Shown here piece by piece: positions 1 to 5,791 of a DNA stretch of 9,085 nt. The translations under genes and the position numbers were made by a program. The stretch is taken from positions 1 through 9,085 of the forward strand of contig CALEYV010000048.1 of the NCBI GenBank assembly GCA_937927875.1. Reading direction: 5' to 3'. Every line of letters starts with the position of its first letter. Positions within the stretch are counted from its first letter, which is position 1. Source of the stretch: an uncultured Actinomycetes bacterium. Its GTDB lineage: Bacteria; Actinomycetota; Acidimicrobiia; IMCC26256; PALSA-555. The notes under the pieces are model-generated. The model ran no database searches. It had not been told where the DNA came from and saw only the letters and a program-made list of their open reading frames with translations.

Positions 1-220
1 TCTGGAAGCCGAAGTCGGCGACGTACTGGAACAAGGCGACGGTGGCGAGCGCGAAGGCATAGACCCCGAGACCGCTGGGCCCGAGCGCCGAGGCGGTGAT
101 CGCGAACGAGATGAACAGCAGCGCGGTCGCGACCACGCGTGACGAAGCGAGGTGGACGAACCCGCGCGCCGCGGGGCGGGTCGCTTGCGTGGGAACGCCG
201 AAATCGCCCGCGTCGCTCAT
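1..220 (-). CDS. Polysaccharide flippase-like membrane protein, N-terminal fragment
   Basis: The reading frame starts at an ATG at 218-220 and runs leftward out of the window, giving 73 codons. After a polar N-terminus of about 20 residues come two hydrophobic stretches, about residues 28-46 (VVATALLFISFAITASALG) and about 50-68 (LGVYAFALATVALFQYVADF). The second ends in the YVADFGFQ signature position that resembles the start of Wzx/MviN-like oligosaccharide flippases (YG..LA.....L.DLG). Such proteins have 10-14 membrane helices and move lipid-linked glycans across the cytoplasmic membrane. The ATG overlaps the stop of the upstream glycosyltransferase gene by ATGA, so translation is probably coupled and the two products probably serve one pathway. 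The family call rests on a short fragment plus context; another multi-span membrane protein, such as a ligase or polymerase, remains possible. Confidence 0.6.
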   Translation of the reverse strand, partial: MSDAGDFGVPTQATRPAARGFVHLASSRVVATALLFISFAITASALGPSGLGVYAFALATVALFQYVADFGFQ

Positions 221-1329
221 CGGGCCTCGCGCAGCAGGTCCAGGAGCCGGGCGGTCTGGCGGCGCGAGTCGAAGCGCTGCTCAGCGCGAGCACGGCCCGC
301 GCGCCCGAGTCGATCCCTCCGGTCGGGGTCCGCCGCCAGGGCGAGCAGCGTCTCGCGCAGCGCTCGGCGGTCGCCACGAGCCACGATCACACCGGCGTCG
401 CCGACGAGATCCGGGACGCCGCCGACATCGGACCCCACGACCGCGGTGCCCGACGCGAGCGCCTCGACGACGGAGTTGGGCGCCGCGTCGACGTAGCTTG
501 GCAGGCAGAAGAGATCGGCCTGCTGGTACAGGGCGACGAGGCGGTCGTCGCCGGGGCCGAGCCGGTGCCAGCGGAGGCCGGGCGCGGCCGGGGGTTCCTC
601 CTGGCTTACGACGTCCAACTCGAAACGGGCGCCGAGATCGGAGCCGAGCGCCGTCAGCAGATCGGCGCCGCCCTTGGCGTCGAACCGCGCGCCGACGAAC
701 AGGATCCGGGTCTTGGCCCCCGGCGCGTTCGAAGCGGGTCGGAAGCGGGTGACATCGACTCCAGGGTTCCAGACCAGTACCCGGGCCCCAGGCGCGGTCC
801 GCGTCGCGTCGTCGGCCGCCCACCGGGTCCAGGCCAGCACCGTGTGCGCCTGGCGCAGGGCCCGCCGCTCGAGGAGGAGGCTGAGCGCCAAGGTCGCGTT
901 CGTCCACGGCCGGACCCGCTGCCACACCCCGAGCCTCGTGTACGACTCGATGAGCGAGTCGACGGACAGGAAGGTCGGCCATCGACGCATGATCGGCGCG
1001 AGAAGCAGCGCGCTGACGTGGCTATGCACGAGCAGGACGTCGGCGGGACCGTCTCGGAGGGCGCGTCGGACGGCCCGACGGGCCCGGCGGCTCTGGACGA
1101 GGTGCCAGCGGGTCGGCTGGAGGTCCAGGCTCAGCGCGAAGAGCCCCGGAACCGGGTGTTCGATGAGGCGCGCGAGCGGCCCCTCGGGCCCGGGTCCGAT
1201 GTGTCGAGCTGTCAGGTCTTCACGGGCGGCGGTGCTCGCACTGAGCGTCTGAGCCATCGCAGCGTGACCGAGCACCCCCGTGCCGATGGCGCCTTCGTTG
1301 TAGAAGAGCGCACGTAGCGGCGCGGCCAC
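217..1329 (-). CDS. GT4-family glycosyltransferase
   Basis: 370 residues, the usual length for a GT-B fold GT4 enzyme. The C-terminal nucleotide-sugar domain is clear: RILFVGARFDAKGG at about 208-221 (donor-phosphate region, R215/K219), then LFCLPSYVDAAPNSVVEALASGTAVVGSDVGG across about 273-304, then a GDAGVIVARGD segment. The catalytic E-x7-E motif reads D281-x7-E289, so the first acid is Asp. The N-terminal acceptor domain begins ALFYNEGAIGTGVLGH and lacks the common glycine-rich loop consensus. The frame stays open far upstream, but between the methyltransferase stop at 1413 and position 1329 it has no ATG, GTG or TTG, which makes the GTG at 1327-1329 the first usable start; no Shine-Dalgarno sequence is visible. 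Family knowledge: transfers a sugar from a nucleotide donor with retention of configuration, usually at the cytoplasmic membrane face. Donor and acceptor are unknown. The gene lies 83 bases downstream of the methyltransferase and is ATGA-coupled to the flippase gene. Confidence 0.88.
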   Translation of the reverse strand: MAAPLRALFYNEGAIGTGVLGHAAMAQTLSASTAAREDLTARHIGPGPEGPLARLIEHPVPGLFALSLDLQPTRWHLVQSRRARRAVRRALRDGPADVLLVHSHVSALLLAPIMRRWPTFLSVDSLIESYTRLGVWQRVRPWTNATLALSLLLERRALRQAHTVLAWTRWAADDATRTAPGARVLVWNPGVDVTRFRPASNAPGAKTRILFVGARFDAKGGADLLTALGSDLGARFELDVVSQEEPPAAPGLRWHRLGPGDDRLVALYQQADLFCLPSYVDAAPNSVVEALASGTAVVGSDVGGVPDLVGDAGVIVARGDRRALRETLLALAADPDRRDRLGRAGRARAEQRFDSRRQTARLLDLLREAR

Positions 1330-1342
1330 CGGAGCGAGACTA

Positions 1343-1398
1343 CGCGGTGAAGACCGCGATCGGTGGTGATGGTCACCAGTTCGCGCGCCGTTGGCGCG
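1343..1398 (-). other. Three tandem inverted repeats in the methyltransferase-GT gap
   Basis: The 83 bases between the methyltransferase stop and the GTG start of the glycosyltransferase hold three perfect, non-overlapping inverted repeats. In transcript order they are 1398-1384 (CGCGCC, loop AAC, GGCGCG), 1377-1365 (GGTGA, loop CCA, TCACC) and 1358-1343 (CGCGGT, loop CTTC, ACCGCG). None is followed by a T-run, so a classical intrinsic terminator is not indicated. They could act as an attenuator, an mRNA processing or stabilising element, or a U-less terminator. The arms are short (5-6 bp) and GC-rich, so some contribution of chance in this base composition is likely. Confidence 0.4.
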
Positions 1399-1412
1399 GG
1401 CTCGGATGACGA

Positions 1413-2123
1413 CTACTTGGTGCCTTCGACGTACAGCGTGCCGACCGCGCGCGCCTCGGTGTCGGGGCATGGCTCGATCGCCGAGTCGCCGTGTGCGCGA
1501 GCCTGCACGCCGCGGAACCCCGCCGCCTCGGTCACCAGCCGCAGCGTCGCGTCGTCGAACATGGTCCGAGAGCTCGGGTCGCTGACGAAGTACAGTTGTA
1601 ACCCCAGCAGGCGGGTCGGGGTCCCCGGCCATGCGGCCTCGGGTCGACCGCAGTCGGGCACGCCGGACCGCAGGACCCCGCCGGGTCGCAGCAGCCGGTG
1701 GCATTCCTCGAGCATGTGCAGTGCCTGCTCCACGGTGAGGTAGCCGAGGAAATGCTCGTTGAAGATGGCGTCCACGCTGGCGTCCGGCAGTGGCAGGGGG
1801 CGGCTGAGATCCCAAGCGACGTCGACGGGGTGACCGAACAGGTCCACGTTCACCCATCCCGGCTTGCGCTCGAGGCCGCTGGCCAGGTGGATGCGCATCG
1901 GGCCGGCCCGGGCCCGGCTGGCCGCCTTGCGGCGCTCTCGCCGCGCCACGAGATGGGTGAGCGCCCGACGAACCCGATAGCGAGTGCCGGGTCCGATCAC
2001 GCGCCGCCCAACGCGTCGCAATGGCCCACGGGCGGTGTCCGGTGCTCCGCTGTTCGCCGCCGCCGACCGTTCGAGGTATTCGACCAGGGCGGCCCGGGCA
2101 TCCGTCGCGCTCACCGGCTGCAT
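1413..2123 (-). CDS. SAM-dependent methyltransferase (COG4627-like)
   Basis: 236 residues from an ATG at 2121-2123. A basic, Arg-rich N-terminal section of about 75 residues precedes a compact class I methyltransferase core: MRIHLASGLERKPGWVNVD at 76-94 (shortened motif I in which the LxSG..RK.GW.NVD pattern replaces the usual glycine loop), VAWDLSRPLPLPDASVDAIFNEHFLGYL at about 102-129 (motif II and the D-A-I-F strand followed by the E-H helix) and ECHRLLRPGGVLRSGVPD at 140-157 (post-motif III). This is the pattern of COG4627-type predicted SAM-dependent methyltransferases often seen in surface polysaccharide loci. The target (sugar hydroxyl, amine or other) is not predictable. An in-frame ATG at 2186 would add 21 low-complexity residues; neither start has a recognisable Shine-Dalgarno sequence. 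It is the first gene of the leftward group and diverges from the 2H phosphoesterase gene. Confidence 0.8.
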   Translation of the reverse strand: MQPVSATDARAALVEYLERSAAANSGAPDTARGPLRRVGRRVIGPGTRYRVRRALTHLVARRERRKAASRARAGPMRIHLASGLERKPGWVNVDLFGHPVDVAWDLSRPLPLPDASVDAIFNEHFLGYLTVEQALHMLEECHRLLRPGGVLRSGVPDCGRPEAAWPGTPTRLLGLQLYFVSDPSSRTMFDDATLRLVTEAAGFRGVQARAHGDSAIEPCPDTEARAVGTLYVEGTK

Positions 2124-2209
2124 TGTGCTGGCTGGATCCGCGCGCGGTCGACTTTGGTCCGACCCGGACAAGCCCGGGGCCGCCACGACGCGTTGGCGCG
2201 GGGTACGCG
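2124..2209. promoter_or_regulatory. Divergent intergenic region with a small inverted repeat
   Basis: These 86 bases separate the two divergent gene groups and should hold promoters in both directions. No convincing -35/-10 pair can be picked out by eye. The region contains a perfect inverted repeat GTCCG-ACC-CGGAC at 2157-2169. Its flanks extend the symmetry with TTG on the left and AA on the right if one G is bulged. It could be an operator for a dimeric regulator, but arms this short may be chance. Confidence 0.3.
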
Positions 2210-2758
2210 GTGAGACGCTTGCGGTCGGCGGTTCACGCAGTGCTGGCGTGGCGACGTGACGTCTATGCGCTGCTCGTGCCGGTCCCCGAAGCCGACTCGT
2301 TGGTCGCGGCCGTGGGGACCGAGGGCGGTGACGAGCTACCCCGGCACGTCACGCTGGTGTTCCCGTTCCGCCCCGCGGGCGGTGTCACCGACGACACGAT
2401 CGCCGAGCTCTCGGCGCTGCTCGGCCGGTTCCAGTCGTTCACGTTCCGGTTGACTCGCACCGGGCGGTTCCCGGGTGTGCTGTACCTCGCCCCGGAACCG
2501 GCGACACCGTTCCAGGCGCTCACCGAAGCGCTGCTGGCGAGATGGCCGGAGTCGCCCCCCTACGAGGGTGCGTACGACGAGGTGGTGCCCCACCTCACCG
2601 TGCTCGAGGGGGGTCCGGAGCCGGAGGGACTCGAGGCCGACGTCATCCGCCGGCTCCCGATCGAGGCGGTCGCCCGGGAGGTGTGGCTGCTGCGCCAACA
2701 CCGGGGCCGCTGGGTCGTGCGGGCCCGGTGCGCCCTGCCCGGCCCGGCTTCGGCCTGA
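2210..2758 (+). CDS. 2H phosphoesterase superfamily protein (2'-5' RNA ligase-like)
   Basis: 182 residues from a GTG at 2210-2212, preceded by a GCGGGG stretch about 6 bases upstream. The two hallmark H-x-T motifs of the 2H superfamily are present and properly spaced: RHVTLVFPF with H46/T48 and PHLTVLEG with H128/T130. The start YALLVPVPEAD, the first motif and the later GAYDEVVPHLTV context match the short LigT-like '2'-5' RNA ligase family' proteins (160-200 residues). These enzymes hydrolyse or form 2',3'-cyclic or 2',5'-linked nucleotide phosphodiesters; many bacterial members have no known physiological substrate. Starts at 2219 (TTG) and 2240 (GTG) are possible, but a few residues of difference do not affect the domain. 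It is the first rightward gene, with 105 bases before the next. Its role beside glycan genes is unclear; it may be an unrelated neighbour. Confidence 0.82.
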   Translation: MRRLRSAVHAVLAWRRDVYALLVPVPEADSLVAAVGTEGGDELPRHVTLVFPFRPAGGVTDDTIAELSALLGRFQSFTFRLTRTGRFPGVLYLAPEPATPFQALTEALLARWPESPPYEGAYDEVVPHLTVLEGGPEPEGLEADVIRRLPIEAVAREVWLLRQHRGRWVVRARCALPGPASA

Positions 2759-2818
2759 CTCGGGGTCGCCGGTCACGGAGGGTGAAATCCCGGTGCTGCT
2801 GCCCCGTTGTCGGTGACC

Positions 2819-2824
2819 TACAGT
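2819..2824 (+). promoter_or_regulatory. Possible -10 element of the nucleotidyltransferase gene
   Basis: TACAGT fits the TAxxxT pattern of actinobacterial -10 boxes and would give a leader of roughly 30-35 bases containing the GGGAGGGG ribosome binding site at 2848-2855. No good -35 hexamer lies 16-18 bases upstream. A 6-bp inverted repeat, GGTCAC at 2771-2776 and GTGACC at 2813-2818, ends immediately before the box and could be an operator. Weak call made by eye. Confidence 0.25.
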
Positions 2825-2863
2825 GGTCGGGGTACCCGCTTGGGCGCGGGAGGGGTGGGCAAG

Positions 2864-3580
2864 TTGTCGAACGTTCAACTAGGTGTGGACCCCGGGGACG
2901 TGGCCGCCGAGCCGGCCGGGGACCGGCGCCGGCCGGCGCCGCGGCGGGCTTCGGGCCGGCAGGCCGGGGTCCGGGTGGCGCGCGCAGTCCACGACCTGCT
3001 GCGGCGATCGCCGCTGCGAGCGGTGCTCGAGACGTCGGCGTACGCGCGCCTGCGCGGCCGACTCACGGCGGCGCGACCCGCCGACGTCCTGCAGGTGCTG
3101 GACCTCTTCGAGGCCGAGGGGGTCCCGGCCTGGCTCGTCGGGGGCTGGGGCGTCGACGCGCTGCTCGGCGAGCACACTCGCCCCCACAGCGACGTGGACG
3201 TTGTGATCAGCCGCGCGCGCTCCACCGAGGGCGACGAACACCGTCTGATCGAGGCGTTCGAGCGTCGCGGCTTCGCGGTGACGCCTGACGAGGGCTCACC
3301 GGGGCGGTGGCTGCCCGAGCGGGTGATCCTCGGGAACCGGGCAGGCCGCACCGTCGAGCTGCTCCCGGTCGACGACCTCGACGATTCTCTCGTCGCCGTC
3401 GGTACCGTCGCTGGTCGCTCCGTTCCATGCGTGTCGGCGGAAGGGCAGCTGGTGCTCCACCACGGCTACGCACTCCGCGCGGTCGACCGGCACGACGTCG
3501 GTCGGCTGTGCGCCCGCTTCGGCTTGATGGCGCCGCGCTCGGCGACCGCCGCGCGGGCGTCGAACGGCGACCACCGCTAG
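2864..3580 (+). CDS. Nucleotidyltransferase-fold protein, aminoglycoside/lincosamide adenylyltransferase-like
   Basis: 238 residues from a TTG at 2864-2866, chosen because GGGAGGGG at 2848-2855 lies at a suitable distance; GTG 2855 overlaps that site and TTG 2807 has none. Residues 1-70 are polar, basic and without recognisable domain. The core begins VPAWLVGGWGVDALLGEHTRPHSDVDVVI at 87-115, the Pol-beta nucleotidyltransferase signature with metal-binding D110 and D112. RTVELLPVD (162-170) supplies the likely third acid, E165. GQLVLHHGYALRAVDRHDVGRLCARFGL near the end matches the C-terminal helix pattern of ANT(2'')/LinB-like proteins, although the usual GYEPR reads GYALR. Family members transfer AMP to small molecules. 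Remote homologues are common in environmental actinobacteria and rarely proven resistance enzymes, so a role in resistance should not be assumed. The substrate is unknown. Confidence 0.75.
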   Translation: MSNVQLGVDPGDVAAEPAGDRRRPAPRRASGRQAGVRVARAVHDLLRRSPLRAVLETSAYARLRGRLTAARPADVLQVLDLFEAEGVPAWLVGGWGVDALLGEHTRPHSDVDVVISRARSTEGDEHRLIEAFERRGFAVTPDEGSPGRWLPERVILGNRAGRTVELLPVDDLDDSLVAVGTVAGRSVPCVSAEGQLVLHHGYALRAVDRHDVGRLCARFGLMAPRSATAARASNGDHR

Positions 3581-3640
3581 CCCCGCGCGCTCGGCACCTA
3601 CGGCGCCGCGAGGATGCCCGGCGGTGGGCCGCACTTCGCC

Positions 3641-3646
3641 TACCCT
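3641..3646 (+). promoter_or_regulatory. Possible -10 element before the PIG-L gene
   Basis: TACCCT lies in the 127-base gap after the nucleotidyltransferase gene and could drive the deacetylase-glycosyltransferase pair with a leader of about 55 bases to the ATG at 3708. No recognisable -35 box is present. If translation instead begins at the upstream GTG 3624, this motif would lie inside the gene. The call is tentative. Confidence 0.2.
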
Positions 3647-3707
3647 GAACGACGGCCGGACCGCGCTCGCCTTGACCGCGACGCACGGGCCCAGCCAGCA
3701 CCGCGCC

Positions 3708-4520
3708 ATGAGCGGGACCACACATCTGCCCGTCTTCGAGCCCGCCGACCCGGTGTGCTTCGTGTCGCCGCACCTGGACGACGTCGTGATGTCCTGCGGC
3801 CATTACCTGACCGCCCATCCGGGTATGACGGTGCTCACCGTCCTCGCCGGCGCGCCGGCGCGGCGGGTCCACGCCGGCTGGAACGCCAAGACCACCGGGC
3901 AGCGTTACGCGCCCGATGCGTTGCAGGCGCGTCGGGCGGAGGACGTCCAGGCCCTCAACACGGTCGGGGCGCGGCCGGTGTGGCTCGACGGCCTCGACGC
4001 CGAGTACCTGGTGATCCGACGCGACGCAACCGCAACCAACCTGGCCGCCCGCGCCGCGCGGGCCCTCGTTGCGCGCCGCCTCGCGTGGATGCGGGCCCGT
4101 CGGCCGGAGGGACAGCAGGTCACCCCAGCGCTCCACGATGCGCTCGCCGCGCTGCGGCCCAACTCGGTTGTCGCCCCCCTCGGTCTGCACCATCCCGATC
4201 ACGCCGCGGTCAGCAACGCCTGTCTGCGCCTCGCCGCGCAGGCGCCGTGGCGCTGCTACCTGTACGAGGACGTGCCCTACGCGCATGCGTTCCCCGGCGA
4301 GCGCCGGCGGCGCCTCCGCCAGCTCGAGCGCCGGGTGATGCTCCGGGCGCTCGCCCCGGTACCGGCAGTCGACGACCGCAAACAGCGTGCCGCTCGGTGT
4401 TACGACTCGCAGCTTGAGCACCTGCGGACCGGGTTGCCCCGCCTCGACGAGGCGCTGGCCGAGCCAGAGCGTTACTGGACCGTCGAACTCGGCACGGATC
4501 GTGGACGAGGCTCGTCATGA
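3708..4520 (+). CDS. PIG-L family deacetylase
   Basis: 270 residues from ATG 3708. The N-terminal VCFVSPHLDDVVMSCG (16-31) is the PHxDD zinc/catalytic motif in the common SPHLDDaVLS variant: H22 and D25 are expected zinc ligands and D24 the general base. The third ligand lies in PLGLHHPDHAAVSNA (157-171; H162/H165 with D164). CYLYEDVPYAH (183-193) is another family-typical segment. PIG-L enzymes are zinc-dependent N-deacetylases acting on N-acetylglucosamine-type sugars in GPI, mycothiol, bacillithiol, glycopeptide antibiotic and polysaccharide pathways. No signal peptide is seen, so it should be cytoplasmic. The stop overlaps the start of the next glycosyltransferase gene by ATGA, so the pair probably acts on one molecule. 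An in-frame GTG at 3624 has a GAGGA about 9 bases upstream and would add 28 residues not expected for the family; I prefer the ATG, although it lacks a clear Shine-Dalgarno sequence. Confidence 0.88.
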   Translation: MSGTTHLPVFEPADPVCFVSPHLDDVVMSCGHYLTAHPGMTVLTVLAGAPARRVHAGWNAKTTGQRYAPDALQARRAEDVQALNTVGARPVWLDGLDAEYLVIRRDATATNLAARAARALVARRLAWMRARRPEGQQVTPALHDALAALRPNSVVAPLGLHHPDHAAVSNACLRLAAQAPWRCYLYEDVPYAHAFPGERRRRLRQLERRVMLRALAPVPAVDDRKQRAARCYDSQLEHLRTGLPRLDEALAEPERYWTVELGTDRGRGSS

Positions 4521-5644
4521 GCGGCGCGCCGATCGCCCGGCCCGGTGTGATGCATGTCGCGGTCGACGCCACCGCGCTGGCGAGCGGCTGGAGCGGCATC
4601 CCCAAGTACACCGACCGGCTCGTGCGCCAACTCCAGCGTCACCCTGACGTCGAGCTCACGCTGCTGGCCAACACCAGCCGCCGCCATTTCTCGCGGATCG
4701 ACGGTGTCCGCGAGGTGGCGGCGCACCGACCTGGCAGCGGGATGTGGCGCAACCTGTTCGTCCGCCGTTGGGTGGCACGGGAACGGCCTGACGTGTACTG
4801 GGCGCCCGAGATGGTGCTCCCGCACCACGTTGCGGCGCCGACCGTCGTCACGGTCCACGACCTGACGCCGCTGACGATGGCGCACACCAAGTCTCTGCGC
4901 GCCCAGCTCGGCTTCCGGGCCCTCGGGGACTCGGTTCGCCACGCCACGCGGGTCATCGCGGTGTCGGACTGGACCCGGCGGCAGATCGAGCGCGTGCTCG
5001 GCGTGGCCGGCGACCATGTCACTGTGGTCGGGAACGGCGTCGACGAGCAGTTCCGCCCCGGTGACCGCGCCGCCGCTCGCTCCACGGTCCGAGACCGATG
5101 GCAGCTCGACCACTCTTTCGTGCTCGTCGTCGGGACCCTCGAGCGCCGGAAGGGCCTCGAGGTCCTGTTTGACGCCGCCCGCCTCGCGGCCACCCGCGGC
5201 GCGCCTTGGCCGCTGGTGCTCGCCGGCGCGGTCGGTGACCGCGGCGCCGAGCTGGCTGCCACCGCGGACGCGCTGCCCGGGTGCCATCGCCTCGGTCCGG
5301 TCACCGACGACGAGCTGCTGTCGCTGTACCGGGCCGCGGACGTGGTGGCCGCGCCCTCGCTGGCCGAGGGCTTCGGCATCGTGCCCCTCGAGGCGATGGC
5401 CTGCGGCACCCCGGTGGTCGTCGCCGGCCAGTCGGGGGCGCTGGAGGAGATCGCCGGGTCGGCCGCGATCGTCGTCGGGTCCCGCACCGCCGCGGCGTGG
5501 GCCGACGGCCTCGACGCGGCCCGCCACGACCGGGAGCGGCTGGTGCGGGCCGGCACCGAGCTCGCGGCCCGGTACCGCTGGTCCAGCGCCGCCGACCAGA
5601 CGCTGGCCGTGCTGCGGGCGGCCGCCGCCACCGGCGGGGGCTAA
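4517..5644 (+). CDS. GT4-family glycosyltransferase coupled to PIG-L
   Basis: 375 residues, a complete GT-B fold GT4 enzyme. The N-terminal domain opens VMHVAVDATALASGWSGIPKYTDRL (11-35), the pattern of the acceptor-side glycine loop (D.ra....tGi.rYt..L). The hinge and donor domain show VTVHDLTPL (111-119), VIAVSDWTRRQIERVLGV (146-163), VVGNGVDEQF (170-179), LVVGTLERRKGLEVL (203-217, donor-phosphate residues R210 and K212) and AEGFGIVPLEAMACGTPVV (283-301), which contains an intact E284-x7-E292. Similar proteins are often annotated as mannosyltransferases or rhamnosyltransferases, but the sugar cannot be assigned. Translation is probably coupled to the deacetylase gene by the 4-base overlap at 4517-4520. 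A GC-rich inverted repeat follows the TAA stop. A second ATG at 4550 (VMHVAV) is a possible alternative start. Confidence 0.9.
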   Translation: MSGAPIARPGVMHVAVDATALASGWSGIPKYTDRLVRQLQRHPDVELTLLANTSRRHFSRIDGVREVAAHRPGSGMWRNLFVRRWVARERPDVYWAPEMVLPHHVAAPTVVTVHDLTPLTMAHTKSLRAQLGFRALGDSVRHATRVIAVSDWTRRQIERVLGVAGDHVTVVGNGVDEQFRPGDRAAARSTVRDRWQLDHSFVLVVGTLERRKGLEVLFDAARLAATRGAPWPLVLAGAVGDRGAELAATADALPGCHRLGPVTDDELLSLYRAADVVAAPSLAEGFGIVPLEAMACGTPVVVAGQSGALEEIAGSAAIVVGSRTAAAWADGLDAARHDRERLVRAGTELAARYRWSSAADQTLAVLRAAAATGGG

Positions 5645-5658
5645 AGCCAGTGGTCGAG

Positions 5659-5679
5659 GCCGTCGGCTGCGTCGACGGC
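5659..5679 (+). terminator. Possible terminator-like hairpin after the GT4 gene
   Basis: A perfect 7-bp inverted repeat (GCCGTCG at 5659-5665, 7-base loop, CGACGGC at 5673-5679) begins 15 bases after the TAA stop of the glycosyltransferase gene. No T-run follows. U-less GC hairpins can end transcription in high-GC actinobacteria, so this could separate the deacetylase-glycosyltransferase unit from the oxygenase gene, or merely stabilise the transcript's 3' end. Confidence 0.35.
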
Positions 5680-5721
5680 GCGTGGTCGTGGGCGCGCCAG
5701 AATTGACGGCCTCGCTTCAGC

Positions 5722-5747
5722 CAGGAGAGGAGGAGCCGCGAACCTCC
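5722..5747 (+). promoter_or_regulatory. Strong Shine-Dalgarno sequence facing its complement
   Basis: The purine run at 5723-5735 contains AGGAGG (5728-5733), the best Shine-Dalgarno match upstream of the oxygenase gene, but the only good start codon, ATG 5792, lies nearly 60 bases downstream. GGAGG at 5729-5733 can pair with CCTCC at 5743-5747 across a 9-base loop. Either a non-canonical start such as the in-frame CTG at 5756 is used, or the site is masked, or it is incidental. Confidence 0.35.
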
Positions 5748-5791
5748 GGGCGCAGCTGCGCAGACTCGTCGCTCGGCGACCCATCGAGCCG

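Noticed and set aside
139..1317. A 392-codon open frame on the plus strand opposite the leftward glycosyltransferase
   Set aside because: Its product is Arg/Gly/Pro/Glu-rich with no recognisable domain, and the minus strand encodes a clear GT4 enzyme. Long antisense frames are normal at this GC content.
1330..1857. N-terminal extension of the leftward glycosyltransferase to an ATG at 1857
   Set aside because: It would overlap most of the methyltransferase gene in another frame, and the added residues are Arg-rich with no homology-like pattern.
2864..3580. Calling the nucleotidyltransferase an antibiotic resistance gene
   Set aside because: Only fold-level motifs are shared, the C-terminal motif is changed, and there is no mobile element or resistance context.
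3207..4421. A 404-codon open frame on the minus strand opposite the nucleotidyltransferase and PIG-L genes
   Set aside because: Low-complexity Arg/Gly-rich product with no motif; both plus-strand genes beneath it carry catalytic signatures.
3708..4520. Calling the PIG-L gene mshB (mycothiol synthesis)
   Set aside because: Only the shared PIG-L motifs are visible; the PHLDD variant and glycan neighbours do not support a specific mshB assignment.
4472..5527. A 351-codon minus-strand frame opposite the second glycosyltransferase
   Set aside because: No domain or start signal, and it antisenses a well-conserved GT4 gene.
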